From: DASWZN01 sp036404435
GTDB lineage: Bacteria > Acidobacteriota > Terriglobia > Bryobacterales > Bryobacteraceae
Reading direction: 5' to 3'
NCBI GenBank assembly: GCA_036404435.1
Contig: DASWZN010000034.1
Coordinates: forward strand, 124,001-188,000
DNA length: 64,000 nucleotides
Each line of letters starts with the position of its first letter. Position 1 is the first letter of the stretch. A program made the translations under genes and the position numbers. The notes beneath the pieces are model-generated. The model was not told the DNA's origin and made no database searches. It worked only from the letters and a program-made list of their open reading frames with translations. Below, in pieces: positions 57,828 to 64,000 of the stretch.

Positions 57828-59042
57828 ATGTCCCCGACATCGGAAGCCGTACCTGTCGCCGCCGAGTCCAACCTCAAGAGAAACGGTGCGCTGGCCCTGG
57901 CGCTGTTCTCGACGGGGCATCTGTGCGCGGACATGTACTCGGGCGCGCTGGGCGGGCTCCAGCCGCTGCTGGTGAGCCGCTTTGGGATGTCGCTGGCCGA
58001 CGCCGGAGTGCTCGGAGGCACGCTGGTGTTTTCGTCCTCGGTGATGCAGCCGGCTTACGGCTACCTTGCCGACCGCATCCGGACGCGCCTGTTCGCCGCG
58101 CTCGGGCCGGCGCTGGCGGGCATGTTCATCTCCTCGCTCGGCCTGGCGCCCAGCTATGGCTGGCTGCTGTTGATGGTGGCGCTGGGCGGAGCCGGGGTCG
58201 CCGCGTTCCATCCGCAAGCCACCGCCGGCGCCATCGCCGGCGTGGAACGCAACCGCGCCGGCGCGATGGCCGTGTTCGTCAGCGCGGGCACGCTAGGCTA
58301 CGCGCTCGGTCCCACCTATTTCGCGTTGGTCGCGGGGCGGCTGGGGCTGAGCCGCGCGTGGTGGGCCATGATCCCCGGCCTGGTGATTTCGATCCTGCTG
58401 CTGGCGCTGCTGCCGGCGCCGCCCGCGCACCGGCGAGAACGCTCCGGCTTCGATTGGGCCGCGCTCCGCGGCGTGCGGAGGCCGCTCACCATCTTGTACG
58501 CGCTGGTCTTCATCCGCTCCATCATCCAGATCACGTACGCGCAATTCATCCCTCTGTACCTGCACCTGGAACGCGGATACACGATTTCGAACGCCAACTA
58601 CACGCTGTCGCTGTACCTGGTTTTCGCCGCGCTGGGCGGCTTTGTCGGGGGCCATCTTGCGGACCGCTTCGGGGGTCCGCTGGTCATCACGGTCTCGATG
58701 ATCGGCTCGGTGCCGTTCCTGGCGCTGTTCTACCTTGCGCACGGATGGCTATCGGTGGCCGGACTGCTCGTGGGCGGCTTGATCCTGCTGTTCACCATCC
58801 CGGTGAACGTCGTGATGGCGCAGGACCTGGTGCCATCGCAGGCGGGCACGGTCTCGGCGCTGATGATGGGCTTCGCCTGGGGAATGGCGGGCATTGTCTT
58901 TATCCCGCTCACGGGCTGGGCCGCCGACCGCATCACGCTGCACTACGCGCTCATGGCGCTCACCGTGTTTCCGCTGGGCGGGTTCTTCCTGAGCTTGAAG
59001 CTGCTGAAAGGATCGCCATGCCGAAAGCCGTCTGTCTCCTGA
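57828..59042 (+). CDS. Major facilitator superfamily transporter (fosmidomycin-resistance-like)
   Basis: 404 residues from the ATG at 57828, with AGGAGA upstream; a longer frame from 57786 lies in the repeat and was rejected. Twelve hydrophobic helices. HLCADMYSGALGGLQPLLVSRFG resembles the start of Fsr-type transporters, and GYLADRIRTRLFAALGPALAG, GGHLADRFGGPL and GWAADRITL are MFS loop motifs. It probably exports or imports a small solute; Fsr itself is a drug exporter. Its 3' end overlaps queC by 25 bases, so the transporter and the queuosine genes are co-transcribed. Confidence 0.88.
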   Translation: MSPTSEAVPVAAESNLKRNGALALALFSTGHLCADMYSGALGGLQPLLVSRFGMSLADAGVLGGTLVFSSSVMQPAYGYLADRIRTRLFAALGPALAGMFISSLGLAPSYGWLLLMVALGGAGVAAFHPQATAGAIAGVERNRAGAMAVFVSAGTLGYALGPTYFALVAGRLGLSRAWWAMIPGLVISILLLALLPAPPAHRRERSGFDWAALRGVRRPLTILYALVFIRSIIQITYAQFIPLYLHLERGYTISNANYTLSLYLVFAALGGFVGGHLADRFGGPLVITVSMIGSVPFLALFYLAHGWLSVAGLLVGGLILLFTIPVNVVMAQDLVPSQAGTVSALMMGFAWGMAGIVFIPLTGWAADRITLHYALMALTVFPLGGFFLSLKLLKGSPCRKPSVS

Positions 59043-59704
59043 GCGGGGGCCTCGATTCATCGACCTGCCTGGCGCTGGCCCGGCACGAGGGATTCGAGTG
59101 CTTCGCCCTTTCCTTCGACTACGGCCAGCGGCACCGGATCGAGCTCGAGGCGGCCGGGCGGGTCGCTGCTGCGCTCGGCGCAACACGGCACGTCACCCTG
59201 AAGATCGACCTGCGCGCTTTCGGCGGCTCCGCCCTGACGGCTGACATCGCGGTCCCGAAGGGGCGCAGCATGGAGTCGATGGGCGAAGGAATCCCGGTGA
59301 CCTACGTTCCGGCGCGCAACACCATCTTCCTCGCCTGCGCGCTGGCCTGGGCGGAAACACTCGAAGCCTCGGACATCTTCCTGGGGGTCAATGCCATCGA
59401 CTATTCGGGCTACCCGGACTGCCGGCCGGAGTTCATCGAGGCCTTCGAGCGCACGGCGAACCTGGCCACCAAGGCCGGCGTGGAGGGCCGCACGCGGGTG
59501 CGCATCCACACGCCGCTGATCCGGCTGGCGAAGGCCGATATCGTCAGGCTGGGCCGCGACCTGGGCCTGGATTTCGGCCTCACCTGGAGCTGCTACGATC
59601 CCCAGGAGGGGACGAACCCCTGCGGCGCCTGCGATTCTTGCCTGCTGCGCGCCAAGGGATTCGAGGAGGCGGGAATCGAGGATCCGCTCGGAAGGCGCGC
59701 GTGA
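59018..59704 (+). CDS. queC: 7-cyano-7-deazaguanine synthase
   Basis: 228 residues from the ATG at 59018, overlapping the MFS 3' end. QueC makes preQ0 from 7-carboxy-7-deazaguanine and ammonia with ATP. The PP-loop LLSGGLDSSTCLALA and FALSFDYGQRH are at the N-terminus. The zinc site is in CYDPQEGTNPCGACDSCLLR near the C-terminus. NAIDYSGYPDCRPEFIEAF and TPLIRLAKADIV are also typical. The stop overlaps queE as GTGA. queD and folE are not in the window. Confidence 0.96.
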   Translation: MPKAVCLLSGGLDSSTCLALARHEGFECFALSFDYGQRHRIELEAAGRVAAALGATRHVTLKIDLRAFGGSALTADIAVPKGRSMESMGEGIPVTYVPARNTIFLACALAWAETLEASDIFLGVNAIDYSGYPDCRPEFIEAFERTANLATKAGVEGRTRVRIHTPLIRLAKADIVRLGRDLGLDFGLTWSCYDPQEGTNPCGACDSCLLRAKGFEEAGIEDPLGRRA

Positions 59705-60384
59705 GGATTTCCGAGATCTTCTACTCGGTTCAGGGAGAAGGGATGCTGGTGGGCACTCCTTCGGTCTTCGTACGGACCAGCGGGTGCAACCTGCGCTGCG
59801 TCTGGTGCGACACGCCTTACACCTCCTGGGCGCCGGAAGGAACGGAGCAGACGGTGGAGGCCATACTCGAGGCCGTGCAGCGGTATCCGGCGCGCCATGT
59901 GGTGGTCACCGGCGGCGAGCCGATGATCGCGCCGGAGATGGCGGAGTTGACCGAAGGACTGCGCGGCTTGGGCCTGCACGTCACGGTGGAGACGGCGGGC
60001 ACGGTGTTCGCCGAGGTCGCCTGTGACCTGATGAGTATCAGCCCCAAGCTCGCCAATTCCACGCCGTGGGAGCGCGACGGCGGGCGCTGGGCGCGGCAGC
60101 ACGAACGGCTGCGGATCGACGTCGAGGTGCTGCGGCGGTTGATGGCGTCCTACGCCTACCAGCTCAAGTTCGTCCTCGAGCGGCCGGAGGATGTGGCCGA
60201 GGTGCGGACCATCGTCGAGCGCACCGCGGCCGAACCCGGCAGAGTGATCCTGATGCCCGAGGGGACGGATGCCGACGTTCTGCGCGAGCGCGGGCGGTGG
60301 CTGATCGAGATCGCCAAGCAGGAAGGCTTCCGCTTCAGCCCGCGGCTGCACATCGAGCTTTGGGGCAACCGGCGGGGTGTGTAG
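59701..60384 (+). CDS. queE: 7-carboxy-7-deazaguanine synthase
   Basis: 227 residues from a GTG overlapping the queC stop. QueE is a radical SAM enzyme that forms 7-carboxy-7-deazaguanine. The cluster motif is in TSGCNLRCVWCDTPYTSW, and IFYSVQGEGMLVGTPSVFVR opens the protein. VVTGGEPMIAPEM and LHVTVETAGTVFAEVACDL follow. The stop codon and last few residues (RRGV) lie within a perfect palindrome at 60371-60394. Confidence 0.96.
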   Translation: MRISEIFYSVQGEGMLVGTPSVFVRTSGCNLRCVWCDTPYTSWAPEGTEQTVEAILEAVQRYPARHVVVTGGEPMIAPEMAELTEGLRGLGLHVTVETAGTVFAEVACDLMSISPKLANSTPWERDGGRWARQHERLRIDVEVLRRLMASYAYQLKFVLERPEDVAEVRTIVERTAAEPGRVILMPEGTDADVLRERGRWLIEIAKQEGFRFSPRLHIELWGNRRGV

Positions 60385-60394
60385 ACACCCCGCC
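60371..60394. repeat. Perfect 10-base-stem palindrome over the queE stop codon
   Basis: GGCGGGGTGT (60371-60380), loop GTAG, ACACCCCGCC (60385-60394). The loop contains the TAG stop of queE. It may act as a bidirectional terminator between queE and the convergent TIGR03118 gene, although no T-run follows. Confidence 0.85.
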
Positions 60395-60412
60395 GTGCGA
60401 GCCGGTCTGCGG

Positions 60413-61558
60413 CTACGGCGCGACCTGCACGTTCAGCACGCCGAACAGCCCGTGCTGCTGGGTCAGGTCGAGCGTGCCGACGTTGCCCGGGATGCCGGCG
60501 GAGAAATACAGCGAAGTGACGGCGCCCCCGCTTCCGCCGTTGCCGAAACGCAGCCCCCACAGGCCCAGGTTGGTGATCGGCCGGCCGTTCGGGTCGCGCA
60601 GCGTATCGAGAAACCTGGCGCCGCCGAGGCTCGGGAAGAAGAACCACTCCGACTCGGCATTGCTCAGGGGCGGAAGGTGGTAGGCATTGATTCTGCCGTC
60701 CCCGAAATTGCCGACTAGCAGGGCGCCGTTAAAGGCTCCGAAGCCGGTAGCGGGCGCCATCGCCAGGCCCCAAGGGGAATCGAGCGCGCCGCCGGAAATC
60801 AGCCGCCGCAACAGGTGGCCGTCGGCGTCGAACTCATCCACATACCCGTGGCCGGCGCCGGCGACATCGGACGTCGCGGTGGCGTTTTGCTGGGCATACG
60901 TGACGATCACGTTGTTGTCGGGCAAAGTCATGATTCCGAAAGGTGCGTAGTCCCTCGGAAGAAACCAATCCCGGAAGCCGCCGGTGTCGACCTGCTGGAA
61001 CGTGCCGTTGAAGACGTCCACGGTGCCCGCGTGGAAGTTCGGCGCATAGAGCAACGGACCGCTCGCGTCCGCACCCAGCGCAAGCCCCGTGTAGGAAGCC
61101 CCCGCGGCCGAATTATCCACCTCCGTGACCGCGGTGGCGCCGGAAGCCCAGCCCGCGATGGTGCCGTTCGCGGTCGAGAACAGGAAGTGCGCCGCCGTGC
61201 CGGCCACCAGGAACTGGGTGGTTCCATTGAACACGGTCCCGGTGGGGACGGCCACCGTTGCACCGGCTGGCGGGGGAATCGTCACCACCAGCGATATGGG
61301 CGTGCCCGCGCCGTTGTAAAGCGTTGAAGTTCCGGTACCGGCGTTGGAGACCCAGATAGGGCTGGCCGCGCTGGACGAAAGGCCCCACGGGTTGATGAGG
61401 TGCGCGTCCATGTTCGTAGCCACGCCGGAGAGGTCGGAAACCAGATTCGTCTGGACGTAGGCGTTCTGAGCAGCCAAGTGACCTGCCGTCAGCAGCAAAC
61501 TGACGGCCACAACTGCGCTCCGCGCGGAGCTGGAGCGGAAAAATTCCCAGTTAAACAT
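60413..61558 (-). CDS. TIGR03118-family secreted protein
   Basis: 381 residues from the ATG at 61558, after GGAGGGATGC; an upstream frame extension was rejected. A signal peptide covers residues about 13-31 (SAVVAVSLLLTAGHLAAQ). The mature part reads NLVSDLSGVATNMDAHLINP and WGLSSSAASPIWVSNAGTGTS, then NHL-like repeats and GFGAFNGALLVGNFGDGRIN. These are hallmarks of TIGR03118, a family common in acidobacteria. Probably a beta-propeller or repeat protein in the periplasm or outside the cell. Function unknown. Confidence 0.88.
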   Translation of the reverse strand: MFNWEFFRSSSARSAVVAVSLLLTAGHLAAQNAYVQTNLVSDLSGVATNMDAHLINPWGLSSSAASPIWVSNAGTGTSTLYNGAGTPISLVVTIPPPAGATVAVPTGTVFNGTTQFLVAGTAAHFLFSTANGTIAGWASGATAVTEVDNSAAGASYTGLALGADASGPLLYAPNFHAGTVDVFNGTFQQVDTGGFRDWFLPRDYAPFGIMTLPDNNVIVTYAQQNATATSDVAGAGHGYVDEFDADGHLLRRLISGGALDSPWGLAMAPATGFGAFNGALLVGNFGDGRINAYHLPPLSNAESEWFFFPSLGGARFLDTLRDPNGRPITNLGLWGLRFGNGGSGGAVTSLYFSAGIPGNVGTLDLTQQHGLFGVLNVQVAP

Positions 61559-61605
61559 AGCATCCCTCCATGGACTGACAAACTTGGTACAGCTTGCCCT
61601 CAATT

Positions 61606-63006
61606 CTACTCGGATTTGACGGCAGGATTTGTGAAGGTCTTGTGAATTCCGAGGGCGCGCTCGATGGCAGCGGCTGCGCGTAACAGGGCCGCTTCCCTGA
61701 ACTCCGGCGCGACGATCTGGAGGCCCAGCGGCAGCCCCTCCGAGTCGAGCCCGCAGGGGAGCGATACCGCCGGCAGCCCCAGCACATCCATGCCGCGCAC
61801 CAGTCGCGTCGCCGCCAGGCGCACGTCTTCCACGCGGCCCTCGACCTCGACGGCCGTCTGGCCGATCCGCGGGGCTCCCAGGGGCACGGTTGCGGTGAAC
61901 AGAATATCCACGTGACGCCACAGCCGGCGGAATTCTTCCTGCTCGATCCGGCGCAGGCGCTGGGCGTTTACGTAGTCCGAAGCCGGGATCAGACGGCCCT
62001 GGTCGAGGAGGGCGAGCACGTCGTCGCCGAAGCGGGCGCGGTCGGCCAGGTACGGCGTGAGCGCGGCCGCGGCTTCGGCCAGCAGGAGCACGCGCCCGAT
62101 CATGTTGACCGCATCCATGTCCGGCACTCGTACCTGCACAACGCTGGCGCCGTGTTGGGCGGCCAGCGTTGCGGCCCGCTCGACGGCTTCGCGCACCTGC
62201 GGAGTCACGCGCTCGAAATAAAAATTCTCCGGCAGGCCGATGCGAACACCCTCGAGCGAACCCTCGCCGGCCGGCAGGTAGTCCTCGACCGGCTGGCTGC
62301 TCGATGCCGGGTCGCGCGGATCGTGACCGGCGATGGCGTTCAGAACCAGGCCCGCATCGGACACCGAGCTGGCGATCGGCCCGGCATGATCCATGCTGAA
62401 GCTCAGCGGCAACATGCCGTGGCGGCTGACGCGTCCGTAGGTGGGCTTGAGACCGACCACCCCGCAGAAGGCCGCGGGGATGCGGATCGAGCCGCCGGTA
62501 TCGCTGCCGAGCGCCGCCAGAGCCATTCCCGAGGCCACAGCCACCGCCGATCCTCCGCTCGATCCGCCGGGAATGCGCGCCGGATCGCGAGGATTACGCA
62601 CCACGCCGAAATGCGGGTTGGCGGAGGTGATGCCGTAGGCGAGTTCGTGCATGTTGGTCTTGCCTACCAGCACCGCGCCCGCCTGGGCCAGCCGCTCGAC
62701 GGTTGCCGCGTCGTGGTCCGGAACGTAGTCCGCGAACAACCGGGAGCCCGCCGTGGTTCGCACGCCGCGCGTCAGGAAGACGTCCTTCACGGCCACCGGG
62801 ATTCCCTGCAACGGGCCCCGGTCGAGCCCGCGCGCCAGCTCCCGATCGGCCTGGCGGGCGGTCTCGCGCGCGCTCTCTTCTGTGACGGTAATGAAGGCGT
62901 TGAGCGCCGGATTCATCGTGGCGATGCGCCCCAGGCACTGCTCCAGCAGTTCGCTGGCGGAGACTTCCCGGGCGCGCAAGCGGCGGGCCGCCTCGGCAAT
63001 CGTCAC
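61606..63006 (-). CDS. Amidase-signature family protein (GatA/AtzE-like)
   Basis: 466 residues from a GTG at 63006 with GGAGGAGCC upstream; the longer frame upstream is a shadow. The amidase signature is complete: VAVKDVFLTRGVRTTAGS holds the catalytic Lys, and RIPGGSSGGSAVAVASGMALAALGSDTGGSIRIPAAF holds the cis-Ser and Ser nucleophile. LPAVSLPCGLDSEGLPLGLQI closes it. The family includes tRNA amidotransferase GatA and stand-alone amidases, and the substrate cannot be told here. A small GatC-like gene is translationally coupled upstream as GTGA. Confidence 0.9.
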   Translation of the reverse strand: MTIAEAARRLRAREVSASELLEQCLGRIATMNPALNAFITVTEESARETARQADRELARGLDRGPLQGIPVAVKDVFLTRGVRTTAGSRLFADYVPDHDAATVERLAQAGAVLVGKTNMHELAYGITSANPHFGVVRNPRDPARIPGGSSGGSAVAVASGMALAALGSDTGGSIRIPAAFCGVVGLKPTYGRVSRHGMLPLSFSMDHAGPIASSVSDAGLVLNAIAGHDPRDPASSSQPVEDYLPAGEGSLEGVRIGLPENFYFERVTPQVREAVERAATLAAQHGASVVQVRVPDMDAVNMIGRVLLLAEAAAALTPYLADRARFGDDVLALLDQGRLIPASDYVNAQRLRRIEQEEFRRLWRHVDILFTATVPLGAPRIGQTAVEVEGRVEDVRLAATRLVRGMDVLGLPAVSLPCGLDSEGLPLGLQIVAPEFREAALLRAAAAIERALGIHKTFTNPAVKSE

Positions 63007-63227
63007 GGCTCCTCCGGGCTGTGGGGCAGGCCGTTTGGCCTGCCCTGGGCAGGCGGAACCGCCTGCCCCACTCCGAACACCGCGGCCGGCTGCGCCTCGA
63101 TAGGGATTCGGGCGGCTAGAGGCGCGAACGCGGCTTCGAGGTCCTCGAGAACGGGCGCCATCCGCTCCACCTCGGCCGCCGGGATGTCGGGACACCGCGC
63201 TCGGGCGGCAAGCCTCCAATCGGTCAT
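63003..63227 (-). CDS. Small GatC/AtzG-like protein with repeat-encoded tail
   Basis: 74 residues from the ATG at 63227; an ATG at 63236 is an alternative. The first 50 residues (DWRLAARARCPDIPAAEVER, then MAPVLEDLEAAFAPLAAR) look like a short helical GatC- or AtzG-type amidase partner, which also fits its position. The last 23 residues (GVGQAVPPAQGRPNGLPHS and after) are encoded by the 51-base repeat at 63021-63071. Its stop overlaps the amidase start as GTGA. The GatC relation is an inference from size, helices and gene order. Confidence 0.6.
   Translation of the reverse strand: MTDWRLAARARCPDIPAAEVERMAPVLEDLEAAFAPLAARIPIEAQPAAVFGVGQAVPPAQGRPNGLPHSPEEP
63021..63071. repeat. Double-hairpin repeat (family A) in the 3' end of the GatC-like gene
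   Basis: 51 bases with outer arms GTGGGGCAGGC and GCCTGCCCCAC. The inner stems are GGCAGGCCGTTTGGCCTGCC and GGCAGGCGGAACCGCCTGCC. It is the most perfect copy of family A in the window. It is read in frame as the C-terminus of the small protein. Confidence 0.93.
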
Positions 63228-63257
63228 GACCAGCATTGTAGACTGTAGGCAGAACTC

Positions 63258-64000
63258 GTGCGCCCTCTCACCGCTCTCGACGAAGAAGAACGCATGTTCC
63301 AGGCCAGCGTGCGGCAGTTCGCGCGCGAACGCATCGCCCCGCACGTCCGCGCGATGGACGAAGCCGGCTTGTTCCGCCAGGACCTGCTCGGCCAGATGTT
63401 CGAACTCGGCTTGATGGCCATCGAAGTGCCGGAAGAGTACGGTGGGCAGGGCGGCAACTTCTTCCAGGCCGTGCTGGCGGTGGAGGAACTGGCGGCCGTC
63501 GATCCTTCCGCCGCGGTCATCGTCGATGTGCAGAACACGCTGGTCGAGAACGCGCTCCTGCGCTGGGCCAATGACGACCAGAAACGCCGCTACTTGCCGC
63601 GGCTCGCCGCCGATACCGTGGGCGCCTACGCGCTCTCGGAAGCCGGGGCTGGCTCAGATGCCTTCGCGCTGGCGACGCGCGCTGTCGAGAACGGCGATTC
63701 GTACCGGCTGACGGGCCGCAAGCTGTGGATCACCAACGCCCACGAAGCCGGTCTGTTTCTGGTCTTCGCCAACGCCAACCCCAGCGCGGGCTACCGCGGC
63801 ATCACCTGCTTTCTCGTCGAGCGGGAGTTCCCAGGATTCGCGGTAGGCAGGAAGGAAGACAAGCTCGGCATCCGCGCGTCATCGACGTGCGAGCTGATCC
63901 TGGAGAATTGCCGGGTGCCCAGGGAGAACGTGGTGGGCCAGGTAGGCCAAGGCTACAAAATCGCCATCGAGACGCTGAACGAAGGGCGCATCGCCATCGG
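63258..64000 (+). CDS. Acyl-CoA dehydrogenase, 3' end outside window
   Basis: About 247 residues are visible from a GTG at 63258; the gene continues past the window edge. It begins RPLTALDEEERMFQASVRQF and shows the family ELGLMAIEVPEEYGGQGG. The FAD and substrate motif YALSEAGAGSDAFAL, YRLTGRKLWITNA and CRVPRENVVGQVGQGYKIA follow. It oxidises an acyl-CoA to the enoyl-CoA with electrons passed to ETF. Length and chain specificity cannot be judged. It is divergent from the small GatC-like gene, with only 30 bases between the starts. Confidence 0.93.
   Translation, partial: MRPLTALDEEERMFQASVRQFARERIAPHVRAMDEAGLFRQDLLGQMFELGLMAIEVPEEYGGQGGNFFQAVLAVEELAAVDPSAAVIVDVQNTLVENALLRWANDDQKRRYLPRLAADTVGAYALSEAGAGSDAFALATRAVENGDSYRLTGRKLWITNAHEAGLFLVFANANPSAGYRGITCFLVEREFPGFAVGRKEDKLGIRASSTCELILENCRVPRENVVGQVGQGYKIAIETLNEGRIAI

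Noticed and set aside
57923..59704. 593-codon frame running through the MFS gene into queC
   Set aside because: The upstream part is an out-of-frame shadow of the transporter; queC has its own ATG at 59018.

Overview
The window is GC-rich bacterial chromosome with dense gene packing, many 4-base ATGA or GTGA overlaps, and frequent GTG or TTG starts. Several things point to a soil acidobacterium of the Bryobacterales/Solibacter type. These are a 'SSRANGAKSHGPVTPEG' family protein, a TIGR03118-type protein, several small conserved acidobacterial-looking families, an outer-membrane RND/TolC complement, and many dispersed palindromic repeats. This is inference from gene content; no 16S gene is present.

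Layout. 1-10 kb is a carbohydrate region. It holds an edge-truncated GH10 xylanase, then a co-directional set of PfkB-type kinase, NagZ-like GH3, GH116 glycosidase and a secreted beta-helix protein. 10-19 kb has an outer-membrane-type protein, a complete tripartite RND efflux operon, a duplicated DoxX-like membrane protein and a Tat-exported M20 peptidase relative with altered metal ligands. 19-23 kb is the oxidative pentose phosphate operon zwf-opcA-pgl. 23-29 kb is housekeeping: trpD, sucC-sucD-ndk and pyrE-truA-GNAT.

29-37 kb holds a TolC-family protein, an LprI-like protein, a DJ-1/PfpI-like protein and a Tat-targeted molybdenum hydroxylase operon of PaoABC type. 37-44 kb carries a DUF1326 protein, a TIM-barrel epimerase, a sulfatase-fold protein that has lost its catalytic motifs, an ArnT-like glycosyltransferase, a HIT-like hydrolase and a UxaA-type dehydratase. 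44-48 kb has a receiver-like protein, ubiX-pheA, and an HTH/S24-like regulator locus with two similar 18-base palindromes and a 39-residue secreted peptide gene. 48-54 kb holds yceD-rpmF-plsX-dsbD and stress or conserved genes. 54-64 kb carries larB, a DUF4097-like protein, a GT4 glycosyltransferase, a DUF2971 gene between 28-base direct repeats, MFS-queC-queE, a TIGR03118 protein, an amidase with a small GatC-like partner, and an acyl-CoA dehydrogenase that runs off the end.

The most unusual layer is the repeats. At least six kinds of short palindromic or inverted-repeat unit recur. Several lie inside genes: one is in frame in opcA, two encode the tails of an ArnT-like protein and a GatC-like protein, one spans the queE stop codon, and one supplies the stop codons of two converging genes. 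One 178-base unit carries a second repeat nested inside it. The second striking item is the DUF2971 cargo gene, whose flanking 28-base repeat duplicates the compact divergent promoter between two housekeeping-like genes. No tRNA, rRNA, CRISPR array, insertion sequence or prophage was found.
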